A stretch of DNA of 64,000 nt from Metabacillus kandeliae (GCF_021166585.1 NZ_JAJOZE010000012.1:43015-107014); one strand, 5' to 3'; positions 17,800 through 27,350 are shown, numbered from the stretch's first letter. The notes: generated by a model from the letters alone, not told the origin. Translations and numbers: made by a program.

Positions 17800-17832
17800 A
17801 AGAAAAGCCCTTCCGCTATGGAAGGGCTTTTC
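17800..17832 (-). terminator. Neutral protease gene terminator
   Basis: AAAAGCCCTTCCGCTATGGA followed by the complementary AGGGCTTTT, 12 bases after the protease stop. Confidence 0.88.
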
Positions 17833-17843
17833 CTGCTTCTTTT

Positions 17844-19484
17844 TTAATAGACACCAACTGTATCCCAAGCGCTCTTTACAGAGTTATAAGTGCTGCTTCC
17901 GCTGCCGTACAAGTCAGCTGCTGCCTGGAGAAGAGCTGCCCGGGCATTTGAGAAGTTGGTTGTAGGCGTCATATAATTTGTCAGCGCTCTGTAGTAGATC
18001 TTTTCTGCTGCTGATACTCCGATTTTGGTTACCGTTAAGTATGCAGCTTTGTTTGGAATACCGCTGTTTGTATGAACTCCGCCATTATCAGAGCTTGTGT
18101 TCACATAGCCGCTCATCGTGCTTGGCTGTCCATATGCTTCAGGATTTGAAAGGCTTCGGAGGCCGTCTCCGGATCTTCCCGGCGTATAAACATCTTCACC
18201 CATTAAATAGTCGCCTGTATCGTTGAAGAAGCCGAATGTATCAGAGATTGATTCATTTAATGCACCAGATTGGTACTGGTAATTAAGCCCTGCAGTTCTT
18301 TCTGTTACAGCATGAGTTAATTCATGTGCAACGACATCAAGCGCACCGGAAAGGGAAGTAAATGTGACGCCGTCACCGTCGCCATAAACCATCTGTGCTC
18401 CATTCCAGTAGGCATTGTTGTAATTTCTGCTGTAATGAACTGTAGAACGGATGGTTGCACCCGCATTGTCGTAGCTGTTGCGGCCAAATTTATTGTAATA
18501 ATAATCATAAACCTTCCCCGCATAATAGTGCGCATCTACATCAGCTCGCTGTGTTGTGCTGCTGAAGTTGTTGTCACTGTCAACAGAATAGCTGCCAGGA
18601 AGGCTTGACCCATTTGAAGCAGTGAACGTTTCAATCACACCGTTCATTGGCTTTGTTGTGTCATATAAATAGTACGTTCCGTTTGAAGAGTAGGTATTTA
18701 ATGTTTTTCTGTCGCCAAGCACTCCTGTTCCGCTTCCAGTTGTCGCAGCATCTGATACTGCATTATAGGAATCCAGGATGCTTCCGTCCTTTGCATCAAC
18801 GTAAATCTGCCAGTTGGCGCCATATGGCTTGATGAACTGCAGCTGCACTTTATAAGCCAGATGGTAGCTGCCTTCCTTGTCAAAGATCACGAGGTCCTGC
18901 TTTACAGATGTATTCTCAGGCTTTTTAAACGGTGCCGGCATCGCAGGTGATGCAGCATCTGTATCCTTTTTTGTTAATTTGATAGATTTCCATGCCAGGT
19001 CAACGGCTTTTTGAGAGGAGAGCTTTGCTTTTGTGCTTCCTTTCATTTGAGAAGAGGCTTCTGGATGAAGAGTCCCGTTAGTAGCGGAAACATTCCCTTT
19101 TTGATCCACATGCACAATAAAATCCGCGCCATCAACTGGTACACCGTCGACTGACTGAATGTATTTATAATGAGTAAAGCCGAGGCTGTCTTTTTCTTTG
19201 CTTAAAAGTGTCAAATCAGCATTTGGGTTTACCTTGTAAACTGCTTCGTTTTCTTTCAAGAATGATTTTACTGCTGACTCTGTTTGAACTTTGTTTGCGG
19301 AAAGTTTTCCGGAAAGAAAGGAAGGACTGCTTTTTTCTTTGTCCCATTTTTGCTGTACCAATTCCATTTTTTGAAGAAGCTGTTTTTCTTTAGGAAGGGA
19401 GGCTGCGGAAGCTTGAGTCATTGGGATTGTACCAGTTAATGTTAATGCTGTACCCAGAACTATTGCGGTAAACTTTTTATCCAA
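17844..19484 (-). CDS. nprE: Secreted neutral protease (thermolysin-like, family M4)
   Basis: Extracellular zinc metalloprotease made as a pre-pro-enzyme of 546 residues. Signal peptide: MDKKF, hydrophobic core to about residue 22, cleavage near TQASA-A. Propeptide with FTP and PepSY-type domains (about 45-240). Mature catalytic domain from about 245 with the zinc site VVAHELTHAV and ALNESISD, and NKAAYLTVTKIG in the C-terminal domain. I set the start at the TTG 19482-19484 because GAGGAGAAGG precedes it; an earlier in-frame TTG at 19505 is possible. Named nprE for similarity to the B. subtilis type; orthology is not proved. Confidence 0.93.
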   Translation of the reverse strand: MDKKFTAIVLGTALTLTGTIPMTQASAASLPKEKQLLQKMELVQQKWDKEKSSPSFLSGKLSANKVQTESAVKSFLKENEAVYKVNPNADLTLLSKEKDSLGFTHYKYIQSVDGVPVDGADFIVHVDQKGNVSATNGTLHPEASSQMKGSTKAKLSSQKAVDLAWKSIKLTKKDTDAASPAMPAPFKKPENTSVKQDLVIFDKEGSYHLAYKVQLQFIKPYGANWQIYVDAKDGSILDSYNAVSDAATTGSGTGVLGDRKTLNTYSSNGTYYLYDTTKPMNGVIETFTASNGSSLPGSYSVDSDNNFSSTTQRADVDAHYYAGKVYDYYYNKFGRNSYDNAGATIRSTVHYSRNYNNAYWNGAQMVYGDGDGVTFTSLSGALDVVAHELTHAVTERTAGLNYQYQSGALNESISDTFGFFNDTGDYLMGEDVYTPGRSGDGLRSLSNPEAYGQPSTMSGYVNTSSDNGGVHTNSGIPNKAAYLTVTKIGVSAAEKIYYRALTNYMTPTTNFSNARAALLQAAADLYGSGSSTYNSVKSAWDTVGVY

Positions 19485-20051
19485 TTTTACCTTCTCCTCT
19501 CGCAAAGCGAAATGTTAATTACAAAGAGAATAATAGCATCTTCTAACTATTTTTAACATTAAAAAAATTCGAAATTTTAAAAATGATAGATTCGGCACTA
19601 ATCCTATTAAATAAGGATAAGAAGATAGACCCAAATACACGTTCGCCTGCTGCTGTACAGTATATCTCATGCTAAATAATGAAATTTGTGGAAATATATC
19701 TGGTGATTATCCGTATTCATGTATAAAAATTCGCTCATTTTCTTATATGAGTACAAAATGATAATGATTTTACACTATAATAATATTTTATTCTTCAGAG
19801 GCATACCAGTCCTATTGGAAATAGTCCATTATATCCGGGACTGCTGCATCCTTGAAAATACTCAAGACAAGGTTTGCTCCTGCAGGCTTATCTTTTCGAG
19901 TTTTAAGAGGTTCTTCAGTTTTTCTTCCTTAAAAAATTGAGAAATTTACTAAGAAATTTCACTCTGTTAAGCAGAAGAAGCTGGCTGATAAGTCCCAGCC
20001 TGACAGCTGCTTGCGAATATAAAAAAAACAGCCCGCGAAGGACTGTTTCTA
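19485..20051. other. Gene-free spacer between neutral protease and MarR-type gene
   Basis: About 570 AT-rich bases. It must hold the protease promoter; a possible -10 TATTAT lies near 19528-19533 on the minus strand without a convincing -35. A hairpin-prone stretch lies at 19966-20010. At 20022-20049 an AACAG..CTGTT hairpin with a T run probably ends the MarR-type gene. A 73-codon frame at 19719-19940 has no ribosome site and an un-protein-like composition, so I see no gene here. Confidence 0.5.
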
Positions 20052-20498
20052 TCAGGAAAGCTCTTTTGCCCTGTATCCTGTTTTTTTCAATAAATCAATA
20101 AGCTGCGTTTTCTCTTCTTCAGAAAGGACATTGAACATTTCATCAATTTTTTCCTGATGAGATGGAAAAATCTCCTCCATGAGCTCTTTCCCTTTTTCCG
20201 TAATATGAGCATAGGTTACCCTGCGGTCTTTTGCACAGGCTTTTCTGGCCAAATAGCCTTTCTGCTCTAATTTATCAACTACATAGGTGATGCTGCCGCT
20301 TGCCAGCAGAATTTTGCCTCCAATTTGCTGAAGAGGCTGATCTCCTTTATGGAAAAGAAGCTCCAAAACAGCAAATTCAGTCGGGTTCAGTTTATAAGAT
20401 GTGATGTGTTTATTTGCCTGATCATTGATCGCCCGATAAGCTCTAGACAGCACGACAAAAGCTTTTAGTGAGTGTTCAGAATGGTTCAACTTAATCAA
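20052..20498 (-). CDS. mhqR: MarR family transcriptional regulator, MhqR-like
   Basis: 148-residue winged-helix regulator. The segment LNPTEFAVLELLFHKGDQPL through SGSITYVVDKLEQKGYL and the wing (CAKDRRVTYAHITEKG) are typical of the MhqR/YkvE group that represses quinone- and diamide-resistance genes in B. subtilis. The location between motAB and kinase/spo0E genes in B. subtilis also fits. No target operon (dioxygenases, azoreductases) lies next to it, although an aldo/keto reductase follows upstream on the same strand. A second MarR protein of the same subfamily is encoded at 59648-60109. Confidence 0.85.
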   Translation of the reverse strand: MIKLNHSEHSLKAFVVLSRAYRAINDQANKHITSYKLNPTEFAVLELLFHKGDQPLQQIGGKILLASGSITYVVDKLEQKGYLARKACAKDRRVTYAHITEKGKELMEEIFPSHQEKIDEMFNVLSEEEKTQLIDLLKKTGYRAKELS

Positions 20499-20585
20499 TC
20501 CTTTGAAAATAAATATCTTGAATTAAAAGTAATGATAGTTGATTTTCAGCAAAAAGTCAAGCGCATGTACCCTTCTGTACTTCAT

Positions 20586-20609
20586 AAAAAAACTCCCCAA
20601 AGGGAGTCT
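20586..20609 (-). terminator. Aldo/keto reductase terminator
   Basis: GACTCCC-TTTG-GGGAGT hairpin followed by a seven-T run on the minus strand, immediately after the 20611-21558 gene. Confidence 0.82.
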
Positions 20610-20610
20610 A

Positions 20611-21558
20611 TTAAACAGCTAGAATTTCTTCTATGCGTTCCAGTATTTCAAATGGAAGGATAACATCAGAAGCTTTAGCATTTTCCTCTATTTGCTCAGG
20701 ATGGGAAGCCCCGACAAGCGTACTGGCCACGTTTGGCTGCCGCAAGATCCAGGCCAAAGCCAGCTGAGCAAGAGTAATATCCAGCTCTCTCGCAGTTTTA
20801 TCAAGCATTTCTACTTTTCGCGTGACAATATCGTCCATAATTTTCTTAACCCATGAATTAAGTTCTTCATTAGCTCCTCTGCTGCCCTTTGGAATCTTGC
20901 CGTCCTGATACTTCCCTGTCAGCACTCCCTGTGCAAGAGGAGACCAGGCTACCTGGCTGATGCCATTTTTTTCGCTTGCCGGAATAATCTCTTCTTCTAC
21001 ATCTCTGTGAAACATATTATATTGTGGCTGATTGACCACAATTCGGTTCAATAGATAGCGGTCGGCAATACTGACAGCTTCCTGCAGCTGAGCAGCTGTC
21101 CATTCACTGACACCGGCATAAAGGATTTTTCCTTGCCTGATCAAATCATCAATGGCACGAAGCGTTTCTTCCAAAGGGGTATCGGGATCATATCGATGGC
21201 AATAAAAGACATCCACGTAATCAAGATTCATCCGTTTCAGGCTGGTGTGGACCTGTTCCATGATATGTTTTCTGGAGAGCCCTTTGTCGTTCGCCCCTTC
21301 GCCGACAGGCCAAAATGCTTTTGTTGTAATGACATAGGACTCTCTCGGAAAGGCTTTTAAGGCTCTTCCCATAACAGCTTCAGCTTCCCCGCCCGCATAA
21401 ACATTGGCACAATCGAAAAAGTTAATTCCTAAATCAAATGCTTTATGTATAATAGCAGCCGCTTCTCTTTCACTGATTGTATTTCCAAAAGTCAGCCAGC
21501 TGCCCAAGCTGATTTCTGAAACCTTTAAGCCTGAATTCCCAAGACTTCTGTAATTCAT
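20611..21558 (-). CDS. Aldo/keto reductase (KCNAB-like group)
   Basis: NAD(P)H-dependent oxidoreductase of 315 residues. The TIM-barrel catalytic tetrad can be followed: D in FFDCANVYAGGEAE, Y in the same segment, K in VITTKAF, H in FYCHRYDPD. The NADP-binding C-terminal part reads LVGASHPEQIEENAKAS. The D-x-x-N-x-Y variant with C and G resembles the KCNAB/YajO/IolS-type group. ATG at 21558 was chosen, with AGGGGGGATACTC upstream. Single gene; substrate unknown. Confidence 0.92.
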   Translation of the reverse strand: MNYRSLGNSGLKVSEISLGSWLTFGNTISEREAAAIIHKAFDLGINFFDCANVYAGGEAEAVMGRALKAFPRESYVITTKAFWPVGEGANDKGLSRKHIMEQVHTSLKRMNLDYVDVFYCHRYDPDTPLEETLRAIDDLIRQGKILYAGVSEWTAAQLQEAVSIADRYLLNRIVVNQPQYNMFHRDVEEEIIPASEKNGISQVAWSPLAQGVLTGKYQDGKIPKGSRGANEELNSWVKKIMDDIVTRKVEMLDKTARELDITLAQLALAWILRQPNVASTLVGASHPEQIEENAKASDVILPFEILERIEEILAV

Positions 21559-21732
21559 GAGTATCCCCCCTGAAGCCATATTCATTTGATTTAAACTTAT
21601 CAGAAATATCAGTAAGCGTAAAGGACAAGTCTTGGAAAACGTTCGGCGGCAACTGACAATTTTTGCAGGAAAGTGAAAAAAAGAGGCCTTGCTGAAGAAT
21701 TATTGAGGAATTCTTAATGGGGGAATTGCAGG

Positions 21733-21993
21733 TTATTCTTGAGTTTGATAGACGGCAGCTTCCTGGAAACTCCATCTTCTCATTTTCATAACGAACTCTC
21801 TAAAGGGGCCATTTGTCCGGTTCTCTTCTTCCAGTTCAATCTGCTGGTATTTATTCAGCAGCACATCAAGCTGCTGGCTGTATTCCACAGCATCACCGCT
21901 TGTAAAACCATTAGATTCTGCAGCTAAAATCATTTGCTTTCTTTTTTCGGCAATCTTTTTCATTAATTCATCTTTTACTGTTGGGGCAGCCAT
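21733..21993 (-). CDS. spo0E: Spo0E-family aspartyl-phosphate phosphatase
   Basis: 86-residue protein with the Spo0E signature: K-I-A-E-K-R-K-Q-M-I-x-A-A-x-x-x-G-F-T-S then the SQxLD motif (SQQLDVLLNKYQ). These proteins dephosphorylate Spo0A~P and delay sporulation. Length (Spo0E is 85 residues) and the position between ykvA and mhqR, as remembered for B. subtilis, support spo0E itself rather than the shorter YnzD/YisI type. ATG at 21993 has GGGAGG upstream. Confidence 0.88.
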   Translation of the reverse strand: MAAPTVKDELMKKIAEKRKQMILAAESNGFTSGDAVEYSQQLDVLLNKYQQIELEEENRTNGPFREFVMKMRRWSFQEAAVYQTQE

Positions 21994-22415
21994 TTGTTTT
22001 TTTCCTCCCGTTTTTAAAGATAAAGATTTATTGCAGGATCTGCCATGTACAGCACTCTCCCCTCGCTTTCCGGGCGGTGCAGTTCGGCAGATGACTTAAA
22101 ATCTCTTTCGTAATGGCTCTGTTACACTTGACTGTTGATCGCAATGCGAGATCAGCCTCTGCCATAAACACTTACAGGGTACAGCGCTGCTTTAAACGGG
22201 AACTGTTTCATGAATAGCTGATTTATAAATAAACACAGTATTTGCAGGAATTTGCTTTTAAAAATGTTGCAGCAGGTACATGCTAGTGAGCAGGAGAGTA
22301 AAGTGCAGCATCTGACTTTTTCTCCTATATTTTCTATTCCCAATGTTTTACAAGTTTAAACACTTTTTTATAGGATAAATAAGAAATGTGTGTATATTTT
22401 TTAGGAGTGAATGAG
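21994..22415. other. Gene-free spacer between spo0E and ykvA
   Basis: About 420 bases with the divergent promoters of spo0E and ykvA somewhere inside. A stretch near 22110-22190 (containing GATCGCAATGCGAGATC, an imperfect palindrome) is less AT-rich than its surroundings and could be a remnant of an insertion, but no transposase fragment or end repeats were found. Confidence 0.4.
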
Positions 22416-22820
22416 ATGATTTCTTCTTTTTTAAATAAGTATGTACCTATGGCAAAGTCTTATTTGCAGGATAAAAAGAAAACAGACGGCCTTTTAAAGA
22501 AATCTGCAGCAAAGGCTTTAAAAAACCGGGGTTCGCTAAAATCTGCCTGGTCTCAGCTGAATTTGCTGGCTGAAGCGCTAAAAGCCTGGAAAAACGGTGA
22601 GTATCCCCATTTTCCAACAAAATCTATTCTGCTAATCATCGCTGCTATTTTGTATTTTGTTACACCGGTTGATTTTATTCCAGATTTCATTTTCGGCTTT
22701 GGATTAATAGATGATGCGGCAATCATTGCCTTTGTCATCAAACAAATCGGCAAGGAATTAACTGACTTCCGCCAATGGAAAGAGCAGCAGAATGGGACAG
22801 ATCCTGAAACAGAAAAATAG
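22416..22820 (+). CDS. ykvA: YkvA family protein (DUF1232)
   Basis: 134-residue protein with the DUF1232 signature ILYFVTPVDFIPDFIFGFGLIDDAAIIAFV at about 80-110 (described here in pieces: LYFVTPVDFIPD and LIDDAA), likely one or two membrane-associated helices. Function unknown. ATG at 22416 follows TTAGGAG. In B. subtilis ykvA lies next to mtnD and spo0E, as here. Confidence 0.88.
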   Translation: MISSFLNKYVPMAKSYLQDKKKTDGLLKKSAAKALKNRGSLKSAWSQLNLLAEALKAWKNGEYPHFPTKSILLIIAAILYFVTPVDFIPDFIFGFGLIDDAAIIAFVIKQIGKELTDFRQWKEQQNGTDPETEK

Positions 22821-22846
22821 CACCCCGCCGGGTGCTATTTTTTTAT
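22812..22846 (+). terminator. ykvA terminator, shared with convergent CBS gene
   Basis: AATAGCACCCCGCCGGGTGC hairpin followed by TATTTTTTTATTTT; A-rich on the other side, so it may also end the convergent gene. Confidence 0.88.
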
Positions 22847-23493
22847 TTTGCGGCAGCTGTTTCTTTCTTTGTCACATCATCGACATATGTAACCCGGAAA
22901 TCCTTTTCTTCCAGCTTGCTGATAATTTTTTGGAGCTTCTTTTCTGACAGGTCATGGGAAAGATTTACGACGATTCTTCGCAAATAATCACCATTATCAA
23001 GGGTCAGCATTCCTTCAATATTCACATCTTTAACTGTTGAGACTAGTTCCTTTATGGCTCCTTTATGTTCTTTCGTTGCCACAGTCAGCAAGTATCCGCC
23101 TGTCTTCAGCCCAAAAGAATCTTCAAGAACATCCATAATATTAGCATGGGTAAGAATGCCGGTAAATTCTCCGCTTTCATTCAGCACTCCAAGAAAAGGA
23201 AGCCTTCTGATCGTTAAGAAGGTTTTGATGAATGAATCATTTTCATTAATGCATGCATCTTTATCTTTTATCAGCGCAGAAATTGATTCTTCCTCTTTTC
23301 CTTCCTCCTCAAAATAATACTCAAGGACGTTCACCTTATAGATCAGTCCCTCAAACTTGGTGCCGTTTTCGCTTAAAACAGGGATGCTTCGGTATCCTGT
23401 TTCCTTCAGCATTTCGTAAGCATCCTTTACTGTGCTTCCAATATCACAATATTTCACTGCTTCTTTCTTAACATAGTTATAGCGAATTTTCAT
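22843..23493 (-). CDS. CBS-domain pair plus ACT-like protein (CbpA-like)
   Basis: 216-residue cytoplasmic protein. Residues about 1-135 form a CBS pair (STVKDAYEMLKETGYRSIPV, FLGVLNESGEFTGILTHANI), and about 140-205 form an ACT-like domain (LLTVATKEHKGAIKELV). Domain order and size match the c-di-AMP-binding protein CbpA described in Listeria; ligand binding here is inference only. ATG at 23493 follows AAAAGGAGGG. Upstream lies the phased repeat array. Confidence 0.82.
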   Translation of the reverse strand: MKIRYNYVKKEAVKYCDIGSTVKDAYEMLKETGYRSIPVLSENGTKFEGLIYKVNVLEYYFEEEGKEEESISALIKDKDACINENDSFIKTFLTIRRLPFLGVLNESGEFTGILTHANIMDVLEDSFGLKTGGYLLTVATKEHKGAIKELVSTVKDVNIEGMLTLDNGDYLRRIVVNLSHDLSEKKLQKIISKLEEKDFRVTYVDDVTKKETAAAK

Positions 23494-23648
23494 AAAAACC
23501 CTCCTTTTCTCATATGGGATTGTAAAGAATTTACCATAGCTGATAATTGAGAGTAAAGAAAATTTTTATTTTTCAGTATTTTATTTTTTTCAGTCTGCAC
23601 CCCCTATTACCGAATCTTGCCCATTTTTTCAAGTGTGGCAGAGGTTAA

Positions 23649-24178
23649 TCCCCGAAACCCGCCAGTATATTCCCGAATGCAGCCCTTATTTTCCCGAACG
23701 GCCGGCTTCAATGATCAGGCACAGGTTCTGTGCTAAACCGCTTCAGGCAGCGTCCCATATCGAGCCGCAAAATTCCTTTTTGCCAAGGGAAATTCTCTTT
23801 TTCAAACTCACCACAAAGCTATATTCCCAAGCCATGCCCCTTTATTCCCGAGTAGAGGGGATAATTTCCCGAAACCGGCCATTATATTCCCGAATGCAGC
23901 CCTTATTTTCCCGAACGGCCGGTTTCAATGATCAGGCACAGGTTCTGTGCTAAACCGCTGCAGGCAGCGTCCTATATCGAGCCGTAAAATTCCTTTTTGC
24001 CAAGGGAAAATCTGTTTTTCAAGCTCAACACAAAGCTATATTCCCGAGTCATGCCCCTTTATTCCCGAGTGGAGGGGATAATTTCCCGAAACCGGCCATT
24101 ATATTCCCGAATGCATCCCTTATTTTCCCGAACGGCCGGTTTCAGTGATCAGGCTCAGGTTTTGTGCTAACCAGCTCC
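23649..24178. repeat. 217-bp tandem repeat (about 2.5 copies) with 21-bp-phased TTCCCGA heptamers
   Basis: Three units share the landmark CCCGAAAC at 23651, 23868 and 24085, giving a period of exactly 217. Within them TTCCCGA (or one mismatch) recurs at 23649, 23670, 23691; 23824, 23845, 23866, 23887, 23908; and 24041, 24062, 24083, 24104, 24125, always 21 bases apart. Between these arrays is a conserved palindrome GCACAG-GTT-CTGTGC. Frames across the region encode only repeat-derived peptides, and 217 is not a multiple of three, so it is non-coding. Confidence 0.93.
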
Positions 24179-24213
24179 CAGGGAGCTAACCAAATTGAGC
24201 CCAAAAATAATAG

Positions 24214-24244
24214 AAAAAGCAGCCCGATCTAGCCGGCCTGCTTT
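24214..24244 (-). terminator. Terminator of the mtnWXBD operon
   Basis: AAGCAG..CTGCTT hairpin with inner CCGGC/GATCGG pairing and TTTTTC following on the minus strand, ten bases after mtnD. Confidence 0.78.
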
Positions 24245-24253
24245 CTTTAATGC

Positions 24254-24790
24254 TTATTTTGCTGCTGCGCTATCCTTTTCATAAATCGGCACCCAGCCTT
24301 CTGTTGTGACAAAGATTCTGACTGCCACCACTTTCCGGTCTTCCATAAGGGTGAAGTAATGACGAATATTTTCCGGAACTGAGATCAGATCTCCCGGCTC
24401 CAGCTCAACATCAAAGAATCGTCCGTCTTTTCCCTGAATAACAAACACACCATGGCCGCTGACAATAAATCTGACTTCATCATCTGTATGGTGGTGCTCC
24501 TGCTGAAAATTGCTGAGCAGCTGTTCTATGTTCGGGGTGCTTTCAGAGAGGGAGATTACATCCTGCGCTTTATAGCCTCTCCGTGAGGAAATGTCAGCGA
24601 TTTCGTCTTTGAAGACGGAAAGAATTTCTTCTTTTTCTTCCTCACTCAGCGAGTATTTTTCTTTCAGCCTGTCAGGCAGCTTAGATGAATCCCATCTTTC
24701 ATAAATGACTCCCTGGCTTTCCAGAAATGCTGCTGTTTCTTCTTGGCTGCTGATTCTTTCATTATTATCTTTGTATAGAATTTCCGCCAT
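24254..24790 (-). CDS. mtnD: Acireductone dioxygenase MtnD
   Basis: Oxidises 1,2-dihydroxy-3-keto-5-methylthiopentene to 4-methylthio-2-oxobutyrate and formate (or to an off-pathway product, depending on the metal). The 178-residue cupin has the metal site HHHTDDEVRF (H-x-H and E) and a later H in NIRHYFTL. ATG at 24790 follows AGGAGGAAAGAAA. Last gene of the mtnWXBD operon, 39 bases after mtnB. Confidence 0.96.
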   Translation of the reverse strand: MAEILYKDNNERISSQEETAAFLESQGVIYERWDSSKLPDRLKEKYSLSEEEKEEILSVFKDEIADISSRRGYKAQDVISLSESTPNIEQLLSNFQQEHHHTDDEVRFIVSGHGVFVIQGKDGRFFDVELEPGDLISVPENIRHYFTLMEDRKVVAVRIFVTTEGWVPIYEKDSAAAK

Positions 24791-24829
24791 TTTCTTTCCT
24801 CCTGTTTTATCCATAATGTCTTTCTGTCT

Positions 24830-25462
24830 TCATTTAAGCATAAGAGTCTGCCCTTTAAGCGCGAGCAGCTTCAAGTGATAGGAAAATAAAAATTCGTGTG
24901 CTTCCAAAAATTTTTTCGCATCAAATGCCGTTTTGCCCCAAACGGTGATGCCGTGATTGCGTATCAAAACGGCTCCCTGATCCTCCTGCACGTACTCGGA
25001 AAAAGCTTGAGCTAGAAGCGGAATATCGCCATGGTTTTCAATGATCGGGATGCAAACCTCCGCATTTTCGTCCCATTTACCAAGTGCTTTAATGATTTCC
25101 TGTCCTTTGAAGACAACTTTCCCTTCCTCTCCGTACAGCTCTGAAATCACATTATTGTCTACAGTGTGAACATGCAGGCTGCAGCCCGCATTTGTCCTCT
25201 TGTAAATTTCCACGTGCAAAAGAGTTTCAGCAGAAGGTTTCAGTCCTGCATTGTCTGCCGGTCTTCCCTTTGCGTCAACGAGCAAAAAGTCTTCCGCTGT
25301 TTCCTTCCGCTTGTCTTTGCCGCTCGCAGTAACCAGGAAAGTTAACGGGCTGTCATCCACTTTTATCGCAAGATTCCCGCTTGTACCTGGAAACCAGTCT
25401 CTTTCAGCAAGCTCTCTTTTCACATCTGCCAGCTCCTGCTGACGCTTTTCCCTCAGTGTCAT
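24830..25462 (-). CDS. mtnB: Methylthioribulose-1-phosphate dehydratase MtnB
   Basis: Dehydrates methylthioribulose-1-phosphate to diketo-methylthiopentyl-1-phosphate. The 210-residue class II aldolase-fold protein shows [10 protein letters not shown] near the N-terminus, the zinc histidines in LHVHTVDNN and the later histidine in [11 protein letters not shown]. Its ATGA start overlaps the mtnX stop. Order mtnW-mtnX-mtnB-mtnD as in B. subtilis. Confidence 0.96.
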   Translation of the reverse strand: MTLREKRQQELADVKRELAERDWFPGTSGNLAIKVDDSPLTFLVTASGKDKRKETAEDFLLVDAKGRPADNAGLKPSAETLLHVEIYKRTNAGCSLHVHTVDNNVISELYGEEGKVVFKGQEIIKALGKWDENAEVCIPIIENHGDIPLLAQAFSEYVQEDQGAVLIRNHGITVWGKTAFDAKKFLEAHEFLFSYHLKLLALKGQTLMLK

Positions 25463-26115
25463 GCCAGAACCCTCCTTTTTTCAAGTATTTGGATGACATC
25501 ATGAAAATCGGCAAATGCCTCATGTCTGAGCGAAAGCTTTTGGCATTCATCCAGAAGATAGTCTCGCGCGATGACAAAGTCAGCCTGCTTGGCTGCTTCA
25601 AGGTCAGTTACAGAATCACCGATGACGGTTACCGTGTCACCTTCTTCCTTCAGCTTTCGAATGATGGAAGGCTTGCAGCATCCGCAATCGTTTATACAGG
25701 AACTGTCGCAAGAATGAGGCCATAAAATTTCAATAGAATGATTTTCAAAGCTTGCCGAGTTGCAGTAAACCGGAACATCTTCTATCAGCCCATCAAGCAT
25801 CGGGAGGACAAAGAAATCTATTCCCCCGCTGACAATATACAGCTCATAGCCTGCAGTCTCCGCATACTCAACAAATTCCTTGAAGCCATTCCGAATGCTG
25901 GCTGTCTTCTGAACAAAATGAATGATGCTGTCTTTTTCATCTGAAGAAAGCAGGGCAAACATTTTCCCTACTCCTTCTTTTACTGAAATTTCCCTGCTGA
26001 GCACAGCATTTTTTATCGCTTCCCAGCCTTTGGGGCTATAATGCTTCATGATTTCTATGATGTTGTCATTTTCTGTAATGGTGCCGTCAAAGTCGCAAAA
26101 AAGAAGGTTTCTCAA
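25459..26115 (-). CDS. mtnX: 2-hydroxy-3-keto-5-methylthiopentenyl-1-phosphate phosphatase MtnX
   Basis: HAD-superfamily phosphatase removing the phosphate before the acireductone step. The 218-residue protein starts [18 protein letters not shown] with the nucleophile motif DFDGT; YIVSGG is motif II and [12 protein letters not shown] motif IV; cysteine-rich [12 protein letters not shown] is typical of MtnX. I chose the TTG at 26113-26115, overlapping the mtnW stop and preceded by GGGAGGTAACGGCAGA, over an ATG at 26142 inside mtnW. Confidence 0.95.
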   Translation of the reverse strand: MRNLLFCDFDGTITENDNIIEIMKHYSPKGWEAIKNAVLSREISVKEGVGKMFALLSSDEKDSIIHFVQKTASIRNGFKEFVEYAETAGYELYIVSGGIDFFVLPMLDGLIEDVPVYCNSASFENHSIEILWPHSCDSSCINDCGCCKPSIIRKLKEEGDTVTVIGDSVTDLEAAKQADFVIARDYLLDECQKLSLRHEAFADFHDVIQILEKRRVLA

Positions 26116-27350
26116 TCTGCCGTTACCTCCCGTGCTCCCCATAAATCAATGGCAATCCGAAGATTTCGGTTTTCGCCAGCTTTTTCAAAAAGCTTTCCTT
26201 CCAGCACTCCATCGATTGCTGCTCTGAATGCATCAGCACCGCCTGCAGCCCCGTTCGGATGGCCATGAACTCCTCCCCCCGCATTGATGATGGAATCATT
26301 GCCGAAATCATGCATCAGCTGAGGGACAAGTCCAGGATGAATACCCGCTGAAGGCACAGGGAAAATCCGTGCAACAGGGCGCTGAATCGTGCACTCTTCT
26401 GCAATGGACAGCGCTGAGTGCCGTTCCAATGCCACACTTCCGTACGGAGAAGGAAATAGAGAAAAATCAGCCCCTGCATAGCGGACAAGCTTTCCAAGCA
26501 GCAGAGAATGAGAAAATCCATAATAAGAGGATGATGTCATAGCACCGCTCACAGCCGGATGAGCCATAATCGGTATTTGAACACTTTCATCTTCAGCAAG
26601 TGATTGAAGAACATCAAGCCCATAGGCAAAAACATTCAGCAAAAGAGCTGAAGCACCAAGGTCTGCTGCTTTTCTTGCTTTGTCCCGAAGATCCGCTGTT
26701 CTGCCTGTCAGATTGACGGCATACAGCTTTTGTATCCCCGTCTCTTCATACACTTGCCTAATGACCTTTTTCCCTGTTAATATTCTTTGTTCAAAAGGGG
26801 TCTCGGGGTTATCAAACAGAATTTCATCATCTTTTACTAAATCAACGCCGCCGAGAAGCTGATCCCGAAGCTGCTGTTCCAGATACCCAATGTCCCTTCC
26901 GATAATGCCTTTAAAAATGCTCATTAACAGCGGCCTGTCATAAACACCAAGCTGCTTTCGGATTCCATCAATTCCAAATTTGGCTCCTTTGAAATTCCCG
27001 ATAGATTCAGGTGGAAAATCGAGATCCAGAAGCTTAATTTTTCCGTCGAGCGACAGCTTGCCAAACACTGTTGTGAGTATCGCTGGAAGATCCTGGCTGA
27101 AATTCAGCGATGGGTAGGCAATTTTAATGATCGCCCTTCCTATCTTCTGCTCCAAGCCGGACTTTTCATGCAAGTCTTCAAGGGGGGTTACTTCCACTAC
27201 TCTTCCCTTATGCTTTTGCAGCTGTTCTTTCTCAAGCTGCGGCAAATCCGTCCAGGAGCCAATGGTAAGTCCAAGTGCTATTCCTTCTGCTTTTTTATGA
27301 AAATCCTTTTTCTCGTCATGCACTAAATAAGTGGCAAACCATTCACTCAT
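26112..27350 (-). CDS. mtnW: 2,3-diketo-5-methylthiopentyl-1-phosphate enolase MtnW (RuBisCO-like protein)
   Basis: Form IV RuBisCO-like enolase of methionine salvage. 412 residues, the usual length. Motifs: [11 protein letters not shown] at the N-terminus, [31 protein letters not shown] (metal site, with the carbamylated-lysine equivalent), [10 protein letters not shown], and phosphate-binding [17 protein letters not shown]. The ATG at 27350 is preceded by AAAGGCAGG; a longer frame to 27407 would run into the riboswitch terminator. First gene of mtnWXBD. Confidence 0.97.
   Translation of the reverse strand: MSEWFATYLVHDEKKDFHKKAEGIALGLTIGSWTDLPQLEKEQLQKHKGRVVEVTPLEDLHEKSGLEQKIGRAIIKIAYPSLNFSQDLPAILTTVFGKLSLDGKIKLLDLDFPPESIGNFKGAKFGIDGIRKQLGVYDRPLLMSIFKGIIGRDIGYLEQQLRDQLLGGVDLVKDDEILFDNPETPFEQRILTGKKVIRQVYEETGIQKLYAVNLTGRTADLRDKARKAADLGASALLLNVFAYGLDVLQSLAEDESVQIPIMAHPAVSGAMTSSSYYGFSHSLLLGKLVRYAGADFSLFPSPYGSVALERHSALSIAEECTIQRPVARIFPVPSAGIHPGLVPQLMHDFGNDSIINAGGGVHGHPNGAAGGADAFRAAIDGVLEGKLFEKAGENRNLRIAIDLWGAREVTAD

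Noticed and set aside
19719..19940. 73-codon frame upstream of the neutral protease
   Set aside because: No ribosome site and unlikely composition; AT-rich spacer.
22100..22200. Remnant of an insertion sequence between spo0E and ykvA
   Set aside because: Only a composition shift and a small palindrome; no transposase fragment, end repeats or target duplication seen.
23633..23953. 106-codon frame across the 217-bp repeats with heptapeptide pattern
   Set aside because: The 7-residue periodicity simply reflects the 21-bp DNA period, and the 217-bp unit shifts frame between copies.
23649..24178. CRISPR array
   Set aside because: Repeat units are short heptamers with 14-base spacers that themselves recur every 217 bp; no unique spacers and no cas genes.
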